This document shows, piece after piece, positions 34,115 to 44,930 of a stretch of 64,000 bases of DNA. The notes below the pieces were generated by a model that was given only the letters and a program-made list of their open reading frames with translations, was not told the origin of the DNA and did no database searches. This stretch comes from Branchiostoma floridae (lineage: Eukaryota > Chordata > Leptocardii > Amphioxiformes > Branchiostomatidae), in NCBI RefSeq assembly GCF_000003815.2, contig NC_049995.1, positions 5,072,183 to 5,136,182 of the forward strand. The letters are read 5' to 3'. Both the position numbers and the translations under genes were made by a program. The first letter of the stretch is position 1. Each line of letters opens with the position of its first letter.

Positions 34115-35818
34115 TTATTTGCCCTTATTTCTCGCTGAATAGATGTTTTCCTTATCCCAGAAGTCACATTTTTCCTTGTTATAGTCCTTAACTATAACAC
34201 TCTGGGGAGTGGTAAAATTCATGTTGGGGAACAGGTTCCTTTTGTTGTACCTGGGCCAGTCCAATGGGGATTTTAGGACGTTGCCTGTGGTGTAGACATT
34301 CGGGCTAGCTTTGTTAGGGTCGCCCGTGTGTGCGAAGTTACCGTAATGATACGCCATGGTGTCAGCTATGACCTGTTCTTCTCGGGTGAAGCTCAAGTTT
34401 AGCAGTAGAGGTGTTTGAAACACAAACGGAATGTCTTCACCGTGACAGACGTGGTCCTGGCAGTAGGCCTTGTGGTGCCAGATCGACTTAATGGAAACGA
34501 CGTGATCAAAGACGTAAAGCCAGACGTCGTTTTCACCATTTACGACTGCGTTTCGGATAACGTTTCTGGTTGGGCATTGAAAAACCCAGTCTGTTGCGAA
34601 GTGAGACAAAAACGGACGATAGTCTGATGCTTTTGGCGGGTTGTACTCATGAAGAGCTACTGGCCCTTTCCCATGGAGAAAGGCCAACATAATTCCATCT
34701 AACTCAAGTTTAGACATAGGCTTACTAAAGGCCTCATAAATATACAGAACGGCTTCTTCCCGTACATTGCCTATAATAAACGGCTTCTTCTGAATCTTTC
34801 CATTTGCAAAACTATCTACAGTCTGTCTAGGCAGAATGTCACCATCTACAGTAGGGCCCCACTGCATGAACAATTCTAGAGGCTTAAATGGGTTAGCTAT
34901 GTATTTACCGGCTTCATTTTGAGCGACAATAAGGTCATCAGCAGGCTTGGAACGAAGGCACTTCATGTCCCCGGCTGAGCAGTTCACAGACTTGGCAACA
35001 TCATTCCCGACCCGAATCGCTTCTAATTGAGTCTTGTGAGTGATGGAGAACGGCACACTCAGCATGATGGCCTGGTGGAACAGGTCTGTGGTCTTGTCAG
35101 TTGTCAGAAGAACTGAAATCGAATCTGATCCGGCGCTCTGTCCGAAAACGGTTACTTTATCCTTGGCTCCACCAAAGTCTGCGATGTTCTGTTGGACCCA
35201 CTTCAGTGTCTCAATCTGATCTAATGTTCCATAGTTTCCTCTTGCGTCGTCTTCCCCCTCGCCGGTCACCAGGTAGCCGAAAACGCCTAGTCTGTAGTTG
35301 GTCGTTACCACGACAGTGTTGGTTTTGTTGGCCAAAATCCGCCCATCATACACCATAGCAGAGCCAGTGCCGTACATGTAATGTCCTCCATGAAACCAAC
35401 AAATAACAGGTAGTCTGAGAGAAGAGTTCAGTAGAACGGATCTTGGCACGAAAACGTTAAGGTACAGACAGTCTTCACTCTGCGTTCTGTTCTTGTCGCG
35501 GTTACAAGTGTGCCGATAGTCGATTTTGTTCGGTCCACACCCTGGTTGTCGGCACGCTGGGCCCGGTACGGTGCCGTCTCGGACTTCTGGCGCCCAAGAC
35601 TTGTTGTACGCCCGAGGAGGCTTCCAGCGCAGCTCGCCTACCGGAGGGTTCCCGAACGGGAGACCGAGGAAGATTGCCCCTTCCTCCGCGTACATGCCCC
35701 GCACGTCTCCATGCCGTGTTCGAATGGTCGGACCTTCCGGTTTCGTTATTAGAGCGGCCTGCCCAACAAAAACAAGGGCAGCAAAGACCACGAGCTTCGA
35801 GAAGGTTGTTGTCGCCAT
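34115..35818 (-). CDS. Carboxylesterase, type B, copy B
   Basis: This 567-residue secreted carboxylesterase is very similar to copy A along its whole length. It starts at MATTTF, the only ATG candidate. It has a signal peptide to about VGQA, EDCLYLNV, HGG, GQSAG (Ser228), the acid Glu355 in NVREEA and His459 in CHGEDIPF. The C-terminus differs from A in the last 45 residues, resembling D and E (KEKCDFWDKENIYS). It is a single exon. The 5' flank has the full GATA palindrome at 35977-35999. A and B are head-to-tail duplicates of a ~2.4-kb unit that includes both flanks. Confidence 0.93.
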   Translation of the reverse strand: MATTTFSKLVVFAALVFVGQAALITKPEGPTIRTRHGDVRGMYAEEGAIFLGLPFGNPPVGELRWKPPRAYNKSWAPEVRDGTVPGPACRQPGCGPNKIDYRHTCNRDKNRTQSEDCLYLNVFVPRSVLLNSSLRLPVICWFHGGHYMYGTGSAMVYDGRILANKTNTVVVTTNYRLGVFGYLVTGEGEDDARGNYGTLDQIETLKWVQQNIADFGGAKDKVTVFGQSAGSDSISVLLTTDKTTDLFHQAIMLSVPFSITHKTQLEAIRVGNDVAKSVNCSAGDMKCLRSKPADDLIVAQNEAGKYIANPFKPLELFMQWGPTVDGDILPRQTVDSFANGKIQKKPFIIGNVREEAVLYIYEAFSKPMSKLELDGIMLAFLHGKGPVALHEYNPPKASDYRPFLSHFATDWVFQCPTRNVIRNAVVNGENDVWLYVFDHVVSIKSIWHHKAYCQDHVCHGEDIPFVFQTPLLLNLSFTREEQVIADTMAYHYGNFAHTGDPNKASPNVYTTGNVLKSPLDWPRYNKRNLFPNMNFTTPQSVIVKDYNKEKCDFWDKENIYSARNKGK

Positions 35819-35976
35819 ACTTTGCTGACAGCTATCTAGATGTTATTGAAGTGAGGTTAGCCAGCCTGTAGTTTGCTTCACCCGGGTACACTTTGGACCG
35901 TGACCTAATTTAGGAGTGATGAGTTTAGAGCACTTTTATCTTTGCAGAATTGTTAACACAAGTCTGGTGCACAAAG

Positions 35977-35999
35977 GAGCTTTTATCTGATAAAAGCTC
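35977..35999. promoter_or_regulatory. Perfect GATA palindrome of esterase B
   Basis: This is a 23-bp palindrome, GAGCTTTTATC then TGATAAAAGCTC, whose centre TTATCTGATAA holds two inverted GATA sites. It lies 159 bp upstream of the ATG. It has the arrangement of a high-affinity double site for GATA factors. Confidence 0.65.
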
Positions 36000-36232
36000 A
36001 TCATACATTTCCAGCCTCAGCTACACGTACCATTACATAGACTGATTGTCATACTAGTTAGTGTACCGAAACTCCCATAGAGTACCAGAGGTACTAATGG
36101 TACTTAAGAACGATCTATATAGTTGACTCCGTCATTTATTAAATTTTTACGAAAAACAATTCCTATTGATATTACACCTCATACACCACAATGACATTCT
36201 AAGATATATAGTAGTCAGGAGCAATCAATACA

Positions 36233-36735
36233 AGAGCACCACAAGAGTATGATTCAAAACAGTGTTTATTTTACATACATGTAATTAAGATATTATATGA
36301 CTCGAAAAATATCTAATTTTGCTGGTATCATCCCTTAGATACAGAAATCACTTCTACATCGGCAAAACATGATTAACAAAACATCATCAGGTTGTGCATA
36401 ATTTACATTATAGGTCAAACCGTCACGGCATTTTGTTTGGAAGTTACAGATCTCGAGTATGATGTAATTTCAGCTTCAGTTACAGTCATCCTTTTATTTT
36501 CATCGAAAGATAAGTTTGATATTTGTTTCATATCATTGTGGAATCAGTAACACGGAGGATCCCCGAACGGGAGCCCGAGGAAGATAGCCCCTTCCTCCGC
36601 GTACATGCCTCGCACGTCTTCGAACGATCGGACCGTCCGGTTTCGTTACTAGAGCGGCCTGCCCAACAAAAACAAGGGCAGCAAAAACCGCGAGCTTCGA
36701 GAAGGTTGTTGTCGCCATACTTAGATGACACATAA
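36233..36735 (-). pseudogene. Carboxylesterase copy C, 5' stub fused to 3' flank
   Basis: Only the start (MCHLSMATTTFSKL.. to about the LPFG region) remains, with an 11-bp deletion that shifts the frame. At about 36545 it joins directly to the conserved 3' flank of the family (36233-36540). About 1.5 kb of coding sequence, including all catalytic residues, is gone. Its promoter still has the GATA palindrome at 36871-36893 with one arm mutated (TTTCATC). Confidence 0.85.
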
Positions 36736-37232
36736 CTAGATGTTGAAGTAAGGTGTCAGCCTGTTGTTTTCCTCACCTGAGTACCCTTTGGACCCGTGAC
36801 CTAATTTAGGAGTGATGAGGTTAGCACTTTTATCATTGAGGAATCAGTAACACAAGTCTGGTGCACCAAGGAGCTTTCATCTGATAAAAGCTCATTGGGT
36901 ACACAACTCGTCATTTTCACAACATCAGCTAACCTCACCCGGCACATTTCCAGGCACAACTACGTTTGCATAGACTGATTGTCATCCTGGTTATTGTACC
37001 AGAGCTCCTCTCCTCACATCCACCAAAAGTAGCATCACACCATGTCCATAATAACTGACCGGATGAGATGAACAGGACAGCATCAGAAAATCCTCAATTC
37101 ATTATTTTCCAGTAGTTTACTCATTAAAAAGTTGATGTACGTCAATTTTTACATTGATCCGCCTACTATGACCCTGTAGACAAGTTTGAACTTCGCGCTC
37201 TCCTCCTGTCTCCCGCCGCGCTGGGCCATGAC

Positions 37233-39506
37233 CACTACACGAAAACTTGAATATCCGGTCGTTTGGGGGGTTGCATATGTCCCGTGAAACCTGGTGTATC
37301 CGGGGCATGTGCAGTCATATCCTGTTATGACAAGCGCGGGTCCTGCATATTACCGCTTATGCCTGCACATCCGGTAATTAGACATGTATGGGGATATGCG
37401 GCCCCTGCTCACGTCTCGTGTCTTGAGTAATGCCAAACAAGAGACCATCTTGTGTGTGAATTGATAGACGTAATGATGCCTTGTCATAAGAATAGGTTTG
37501 AGTAAGATTGTTAAAGGACATCCGCTTTACATAAAAGTACTCTCCAAGCGGATGTGTATTGACTTGTCTGGCATTTTCAGTCAACAAAACTCACAAACGC
37601 CTGATATAAACGAATGCATTGTTTTACAAGAACAAAGAAAGGCCTACGCACGAATGACTCGTATCATCGTTTTCCAATGAATTGTTACCTAGAACGAACA
37701 CTATAAATAACTTTGAGCGCGTCGTATACCAGCGTTTGGTATCATTATATTCTTAAGCTTCGGTTTTACGTTTTTAGCTAATCAACTAATTTTACTTTTT
37801 ATTAAACTTTTGACACAAAAGAAAACATGGCTTACCCACGCTCAATTTTAATATTCTTTTTTTTTTTTTTGCTGCGGCAGTTTGTTGCCTAGATTGAACT
37901 ACACGAAATGGACATTCAGTAAAATCTAACACGTTTGATGATAACATTCTCCACCATTTTATGGTCATTTTACGCCCTAAGCTTATCAATTAAACGGCCG
38001 CTTCAGTCTAAAGACCAATGTTGTGTTTTTGAAACAATAGAAACCATGGCGTATATGATATACCCACGCTCGCATTGGAAGCCTTCATTCGTTTTTATCC
38101 TTGTGGATAATGCTTGTTGCAAAAACAATATGTTTGTTACCAGACTGATGTATGAAATCATTAACAATTACAGTAACACATTTTCACCTAGTTCCTTGTG
38201 GGTATTGTTTGACTGTGAACTGGCCAGGTGACAAAAGCTGAATTTAGCTACAGTGGACCTCCCGACCTATTGTGTCTGTCTGTATGCAAATACTCATCAG
38301 AACTAGCCAATTGTATTTCACACAGCATGTAGGTGTTTGAAAATAAGGACCAATCAACACACATGTCAACATTTTCAAATTTTACAGTTGGCATTTCAGA
38401 GCTAGACTTCTTTCTGTGAGGTTGCGCAACGGATCCCGATAGCTGGATATCTGCATGAACGGCAGACAACGTCAGTGAACACTGAGGGATTTAGAATGAT
38501 ACGACCTCGAGACTAAACAACATCTTGCCGCGTGGAATTTGAACTGCCTACGCTGAAGGATTGGATTCTGTTTGGAGTGTTAAACAACTGTAATTTTATA
38601 GCTAGTATCCAGCCTCGCGCGCGGCAGGCTCTGTAGAGTACGGTGGGGTACGACTGACATGCCCGGTTGTGATTTTGCGGACGGTTTGAGACTACGTCAC
38701 ACGTCGCCATGTAGGGCTGGCTTAAAAGTTGCTGCCGGAGGCGGTGGTTGGCTCGGGTGATTTCTGCTTCGGCCCCGTGGACAGTGGAGGCTGCCCACCC
38801 GTTTCGCGATGGATCAAGGAGCTTTTATCAAAAAAAGCTCCTTGGATGGATCAATGGTTACCACAAATCTTCACGTCCACGTTTAGAAATTTTGCCTCAG
38901 CTGTGCTCCTGACTAACAAAAGTCTGTGCAGAAGACGGGTGGACAACAGAATGTATGATAGCGGGAATGAAGAACTTCACAAGACGTAAAAAGGAGCATC
39001 ATTCCTAGCACATATGGAGGAAATCGTCAGGACAGTCTACTGTCCAGAAATACTTTGAAAAAATAAAGAAAATTCATTCACCATTCAGAAAGAATAAAAG
39101 CAAAATAAACACACTACAGGGAGGGGGGATCCTGGGTAGGGCAGGGTAGTAAAACAAAGCTGCTTTCAACAACAAAGGGTATAATGAAGCCGCTCAAGCC
39201 GAGGCCTGGGTGAGATAATTAGGTGATAATTAGGTGCTAACAAGGGTGCATGTCCCGAATAGGCAGGCATATGCAGGAAATTTGGGTCGGATGAGCGGAC
39301 ATGGGCGGGACACGCACTGGGATGGCCAGGCACATATGCAGGCATTATATGTCCCGCACACTAATAGTTGTGAATCTCCGGGTCATATGCAGGTCCGTCT
39401 ATACCAAGTGTGCGGACGGCATATACCCGTTATCGGCCACATATTTTGAATATCTGGGCTTATATACAGGAGTATTCGACCCAGATATTCGCTTTTTCGT
39501 GTAGTG
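37233..39506. mobile_element. 2.27-kb CACTA element
   Basis: The ends are CACTACACGAAAA at the left and TTTTTCGTGTAGTG at the right, extending through gaatatcYgg. A 3-bp duplication GAC flanks both sides (37230-37232 and 39507-39509). Subterminal regions contain repeated tatgcagg/cctgcata and tcccg motifs. No transposase was recognised, so it is probably non-autonomous. The interior (37.5-39.1 kb) has no recognisable gene. A hairpin at 38814-38846 resembles the esterase promoter palindrome. Confidence 0.85.
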
Positions 39507-39516
39507 GACGTAATGG

Positions 39517-39577
39517 CCTCTTTCTGACCGTCTGACCAGAAGTTTCTGATCTGTGACATCAGACGATCAGAAAGAGG
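39517..39577 (-). ncRNA. Small perfect-stem hairpin beside esterase D
   Basis: The left arm cctctttctgaccgtctga and right arm tcagacgatcagaaagagg pair over 19 bp with one mismatch, around a 23-nt loop. It lies 90-150 nt after the stop of pseudogene D, just outside the CACTA element. It may be only a relic of a foldback repeat; RNA function is speculative. Confidence 0.3.
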
Positions 39578-39666
39578 TCTTTGTTTTTGGTGCATCAAAA
39601 TTATCATTCTTATTCATAAAAAATCATTTGTTACTGTTCTTGTCATTTTCCTTTGGCAAGTGTAAT

Positions 39667-41352
39667 TTAATTGCCCTTCTTTCTTCCTGAATAGATGTTT
39701 TCCTTATCCCAGAAGTCACACTTTTCCTTGTTATAGTCCTGTACTATAACACTCTGGGTAGTGGTAAAATTCATGTTGGGGAACAGGTTCCCTTTGTTAT
39801 ACCTGGGCCAGTTCAGTGGTGATTTTAGGACATTGCCTGTGGTGTAGACATTCGGGCTAGCTTTGTTAGGGTCGCCCGTGTGTGCGAAGTTACCGTAATG
39901 ATACGCCATGGTGTCAGCTAGGACCTGTTCGTCTGGGGTGAAGGTGAGGTTGATCAGTAGAGGTGTTTGAAACACAAACGCAACGTCTTCACCGTGACAG
40001 ACGTGACCCTGGCAGAAGGGTTGGTCGTGCCAAAACGTCTTAAAGGAAAAAACATGATCAAAGACGTAGAGCCAGACGTCGGTTTCACCATTTACGGCTG
40101 CGTTTCGGATAACATTTCGAGTTGGGCATTTAAAAATCCAGTCTGTTACAACTCCAGACAAAAACGGACGATAGTCTGGTGTTTGTGGCGGGTTGTATTC
40201 GTGAAGAGCTGCCGGTCCTTTCCCATGGAGAAAGGCCAAAGCAGCCCCGTCTAACTCAAGTTTAGACACGGGCTTGTTAAAGGCCGAATAAATGTAATAA
40301 AGAGCGTCTTCCCTTACAGTGCCTATGATGAACGGTTTTCTCTGAAATTGATCGTTTGCAAAACTCTCGACAACTGGTCTAGGCAAAATGTCACCGTCTA
40401 CTGTAGGGCCCCACTGCATGAACAATTCTAGCAGCCGAAAGGGGTCTACTATGGCCTTACTGACTTTCTTTTGAACATGAAGAATTTCATCCGGTGGCTT
40501 GGCGCGAAGGCACTTCATGTCCCCGTTAGAGCAGTTTGCGAACTTGGTAAAATCATTGAGTCTTGTGACCGATGGAGAACGGCACGCTCAACATGATGGC
40601 TTGGTGGAACAACTCTGCCGCCCTAGAGGAGGTCAGGAGAACTGAAATCGAATCTGACCCAGCGCTCTGTCCGAAAACGGTTACTTGATCCTTGTCCCCG
40701 CCAAAGTCTGCGATGTTCTGTTGGACCCACTTCAGTGCCTCAATCTGATCTGATCTAATGTCCCGTAGTTTCCCCTGGCCTCGTCTTCCCCCTCGCCGGT
40801 CACCAGGTAGCCGAAAACCCCGAGTCTGTAGTTGGTCGTTACCACGACAGTGTTGGTTTTGTTGGCCAAAATCCGCCCATCATACACCATAGCAGAGCCA
40901 GTGCCGACTATAAAATCCCCGCCATGAAACCAACACATAACAGGTAGTCTGACAGTAGAGTACAGTACAACGGGTCTAGGCACCAAAACGTTAAGGTACA
41001 GACAGTCTTCACTCTGCGTTCTGTTCTTGTCTCGATTACAAGTGTGCTGATAGTCGATTTCGGTCGGTCCACACCCTGGCTGTCGGCATGCCGGACCCGG
41101 CACGGTGCCGTCGCGAACTTCGGGCGCCCAGGACTTGTTGTACGCCCAAGGAGGCTTCCAGCGCAGCTCGCCTACCGGAGGAACCCCGAACGGGAGACCG
41201 AGGAAGATGGCCCCTTCCTCCACGTACATGCCCCGCACGTGTCCATACCGTGTTCGAACGATCGGACCGTCCGGTTTCGTTACTAGAGCGGCCTGCCCAA
41301 CAAAAACAAGGGCAGCAAAGACCAAGAGCTTCGAGAAGGTTGTTGTCGCCAT
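39667..41352 (-). pseudogene. Carboxylesterase copy D, frameshifted pseudogene
   Basis: Residues 1-~205 are open from MATTTF (41352) and end at a stop near 40732. A 5-bp tandem duplication (tctgatctgatc near 40745) shifts the frame. About 180 bp further on, a ~23-bp deletion near 40557 shifts it back, so the rest (from NDFTKF and MKCLRAKPPDE) is again in the original frame to 39667. The nucleophile Ser lies in the shifted part. The region outside is well preserved, with acid Asp (VREDAL) and CHGEDVAFVF. Inactivation looks recent. Its promoter is cut after ggacccgtgacctaa, so the GATA palindrome is lost. Confidence 0.87.
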
Positions 41353-41559
41353 ACTTAGATAGACAAGACTAGATGTTATTGAAGTGAGATGTCAACCTGT
41401 TGTTTTCTTCACTTGGGTACCCTTTGGACCCGTGACCTAAATGTGTGTCTTATTATTGTTGACTCATTAGATCAAAGTGGTCCGTTCCTTTAGTTCTTTC
41501 ATTACCTCCATGAAGAATTGCGATATATACAATGTAGTAGCTTTCCTTTTGCTCCTTGT

Positions 41560-41595
41560 GGTTGTCTGTGTGTGTGTGCGTGTGTGTTTGTGTGT

Positions 41596-41690
<95 letters not shown>

Positions 41691-41695
41691 CGTGT

Positions 41696-41726
<31 letters not shown>

Positions 41727-41730
41727 CATA
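41560..41730. repeat. (TG)n microsatellite between esterases D and E
   Basis: About 170 bp of TG repeats with gcgcacgtg interruptions lie between the head-to-head copies D and E. Cysteine/valine or histidine/threonine frames read through it are meaningless. It could form Z-DNA. Confidence 0.95.
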
Positions 41731-42473
41731 TGTTTGTCAGGAGCATTAAGAACCTCTGGATGCATCACAGATAATGTAAAAACATGTGATACTAGAAAGG
41801 TAATATTTGCAAGCAAATACAGAATGTTACCTTCACATGTTCTAGTCAACTGTTTTGTTCTTTCTTATTTGAACACAGTTCTAAATGTAGCGACCCGAGC
41901 CCCTCTAGATCTGACATTTGCTACATTATGTAACCGAACACCACATGGTGCCTGCTACTTTACGTACCGGTTACCATGGTGACAGCCGTCTGGTCCAGGT
42001 CGTTGACCTTATTTGTGCGGAAAAGAAGAAGAAACAAAGCAAAAACAGACATGTTCCCTTCTGTGAAGGTAACATAATGAGTCATTAAAAAAGGCGAACT
42101 TTGACCACAAGTTACCGGACAAGATGATGTGACTGTTTCACCAACATATTCTGTATCCTGAGTTTTACATCCGGGAGCATGAGTGGTCGTTGGATTCTCG
42201 TTACACCCGTTTGATCCCTCTTTAAAAGATATTGGCAAAGTTTCAAGGATGCAGGATTTGTTTAACTCTCCCGGCCTGATGCTAAGAAAGCATGGGCATG
42301 GTGCGATGCAATTGTTGGTGGTCTTCAGTTTACGTACAGTTGGTTGGGGTGGGGAGAGCATGCTAGCTCCGGTACACCAACTAGGATGGTAATCAGTCTA
42401 TGTAATGGTAGTTGTGGCGGGAAATATATGGTAAGGTTAGCTATGTCGTGAAAATGACGACTTGTGTACGAAG

Positions 42474-42496
42474 GAGCTTTTATCAGATAAAAGCTA
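42474..42496. promoter_or_regulatory. GATA palindrome of esterase E
   Basis: GAGCTTTTATC then AGATAAAAGCTAC, with core TTATCAGATAA, lies 159 bp upstream of the MATTT start. The central base is complementary to that of B, as expected for the same palindrome on a gene in the opposite orientation. Confidence 0.65.
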
Positions 42497-42654
42497 CTTT
42501 GTGCATCAGGCTTGTGTTCACGATTCCACGCACAGTGATTAAAGTGCAAACTTCTTCACTCCTTAATTAGGTCACGGGTCCAAAGTGTACCCGGGTGCCT
42601 GAAAAACAACAGGTTCACACCTTACTTCAACATCTAGTTATGTGTCATCTAAGT

Positions 42655-44361
42655 ATGGCGACAACAACCATCTCGAAGCTCTTGGTCTTTGCTGCCCTTG
42701 TTTTTGTTGGGCAGGCCGGTCTTATAACGAAACCGGACGGTCCGATCGTTCCAACACGGTATGGAGACGTGCGAGGCTTGTACGCGGAGGAAGGGGCTAT
42801 CTTCCTCGGTCTCCCGTTCGGGGTTCCACCGGTAGGCGAGCTGCGCTGGAAGCCTCCTCGGGCGTACAACACGTCCTGGGCGCCCAGAGTTCGAGACGGC
42901 ACCGTACCGGGACCGGCATGTCGGCAAACAAGTTGTGGACCGAACTATAAAGATTACCAACACACTTGTAACCGCGACAAGAACAAAACGCAGAGTGAAG
43001 ACTGCCTGTACCTTAACGTTTTCGTGCCCAGATCCGTTCTACTGAACTCTTCTGTCAGACTACCTGTGATGTGTTGGTTTCATGGTGGTAATTACCAGTA
43101 TGGCACCGGCGCTGCTTTAATCTATGATGGGCGGATTTTGGCCAACAAAACCAACACTGTCGTCGTAACGACCAACTACAGACTCGGCGTTTTCGGCTAC
43201 CTTGTGACCGGCGAGGGCGAAGACGATGCCAGGGGAAACTATGGAACATTAGATCAGATTGAAGCACTAACGTGGGTCCAACAGAATATCGCAGACTTTG
43301 GTGGGGACAAGGATAAAGTAACCGTTTTCGGACAGAGCGCCGGGTCAGATTCGATTGCAGTTCTCCTGACGTCCGCTAGGGCGGCAGACCTGTTCCACCA
43401 GGGCATCATGCTGAGCGTGCCGTTCTCCATCCCACTCAAAACTCAGTCAGAAGCGATTCGTTACGGGAATGATTTTACAAAGTTCGCGAACTGCTCTACC
43501 GGGGACATGAAGTGCCTTCGCTCCAAGTCAGCCGACGCAATTCTCGATGCCCAAAAGAAAGTCAGTAAGTCCATAGTCGATCCCGTTCGTCTTCTCGAAT
43601 TGTTCATGCAATGGGGCCCTTCAGTAGATGGCGACATTTTGCCTAGACAAGTTGTGGAGAGTTTTAAAAAGGGTCAATTTCAGAGAAAGCCTTTTATCAT
43701 AGGCACTGTAAGGGAAGACGCTCTTTATTATATCTATTCGGCCTTTGATAAGCCCGTGTCTAAACTTGAGTTAGACGTAGCTACTTTGGCCTTTCTCCAT
43801 GGAAAAGGACTGGCAGCTCTTCACGAATATAACCCGCCGCCACGAACATCAGACTATCGCCCGTTTTTGTCTGAAGTAGTAACAGACTGGATTTTTGAAT
43901 GCCCAACCCGAAATGTTATCCGAAGCGCAGCAGTAAATGGTGAAAACGACGTCTGGCTGTACGTCTTTGACCATGCCTTTTCCTTTAAGACGTTTTGGCA
44001 CGGCCATGCCTACTGTCAGGGTCACGTCTGTCACGGGGAAGACATTCCGTTCGTGTTTCAAACACCTCTACTGATCAACCTAACCTTCACCCGAGAAGAA
44101 CAGGTCCTAGCTGACACCATGGTGTATCACTACGGTAACTTCGCACACACGGGCGACCCGAACAAAGCTAGCCCGAATGTCTACACCACAGGCAACGTCC
44201 TAAAATCACCACTGAACTGGCCCAGGTATAACAAAGGGAATCTATTCCCCAACATGAATTTTACCACTACCCAGAGTGTTATAGTACAGGACTATAACAA
44301 GGAAAAGTGTGACTTCTGGGATAAGGAAAATATCTATTCAGCGAGAAATAAGGGCAATTGA
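42655..44361 (+). CDS. Carboxylesterase, type B, copy E
   Basis: This 568-residue secreted carboxylesterase lies on the strand opposite to A-D. I start it at MATTTI (42655) to match A and B; an ATG five codons upstream (MCHLS, 42640) is possible. Signal peptide to about VGQA, then EDCLYLNV, HGG, GQSAG with Ser228, and His460 in CHGEDIPF. The acid position reads VREDAL, giving Asp355 instead of the Glu of A and B. It is closest to pseudogene D over residues 245-400. It is a single exon with several N-glycosylation sites. The promoter keeps the family GATA palindrome and the proximal block (aattaggtcacgggtcc..gtacccggg). Confidence 0.93.
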   Translation: MATTTISKLLVFAALVFVGQAGLITKPDGPIVPTRYGDVRGLYAEEGAIFLGLPFGVPPVGELRWKPPRAYNTSWAPRVRDGTVPGPACRQTSCGPNYKDYQHTCNRDKNKTQSEDCLYLNVFVPRSVLLNSSVRLPVMCWFHGGNYQYGTGAALIYDGRILANKTNTVVVTTNYRLGVFGYLVTGEGEDDARGNYGTLDQIEALTWVQQNIADFGGDKDKVTVFGQSAGSDSIAVLLTSARAADLFHQGIMLSVPFSIPLKTQSEAIRYGNDFTKFANCSTGDMKCLRSKSADAILDAQKKVSKSIVDPVRLLELFMQWGPSVDGDILPRQVVESFKKGQFQRKPFIIGTVREDALYYIYSAFDKPVSKLELDVATLAFLHGKGLAALHEYNPPPRTSDYRPFLSEVVTDWIFECPTRNVIRSAAVNGENDVWLYVFDHAFSFKTFWHGHAYCQGHVCHGEDIPFVFQTPLLINLTFTREEQVLADTMVYHYGNFAHTGDPNKASPNVYTTGNVLKSPLNWPRYNKGNLFPNMNFTTTQSVIVQDYNKEKCDFWDKENIYSARNKGN

Positions 44362-44855
44362 AGTACACTTTGCCAAAGAAAATGACAAGAACAAAAAAAA
44401 AAAAAAAACACGTAATTTTCCTTTATGATCAGATTGAAGGATTGTTTTGATGCACAAATAACGACTAGGAAAGGTCCATGTGTCTTATGTCAGTTATGAT
44501 GACTTTGCTTCTCCATGATATGAAAAGTCTCAAACTTATCTTAATATGAAAATAGAAACATGACTGTAACTGATGCTATGCTGAAATTACATCAAACTTC
44601 AAAACAAAATGTCATGACAGTAGTTTTACTTACAATGTAAATCATGAGCAACCTGATGATGTTTTGTAAATCCGTTTTTTTTTTCGATGTAATAGTGATT
44701 CTGCGTTAAAGGCAGTATACCAGCAAAATTAAAAATGTTCTTCCAGTCATATTGACGCTCAATTGCATGTAAAATATACACAGTTCTGAATCATACTCTT
44801 GTCGTGTTCTGAAGTTGACTTGAATTGATTGTTGCAGTCTGCTTTCTTGGACTCT

Positions 44856-44930
44856 GTGTGCGTGTGTGTGCGAGCGTGTCTGTGCGTGCGTGTGTGTGCG
44901 CGCGCGCGTGTGTGTGTTGTGTGTTGTTCG
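44856..44930. repeat. Interrupted TG/CG microsatellite
   Basis: Alternating gtgtgc/gcgcgc runs lie just beyond the conserved 3' flank of esterase E. It is non-coding. Confidence 0.9.

Noticed and set aside
41453-41849. Cys/Val- and His/Thr-rich open frames
   Set aside because: These are translations of the TG/CA microsatellite.
42595-42654. Longer N-terminus for esterase E
   Set aside because: The upstream extension begins at GTG within the conserved promoter block. The next ATG (42640) is possible, but the start shared with copies A, B and D is at 42655.
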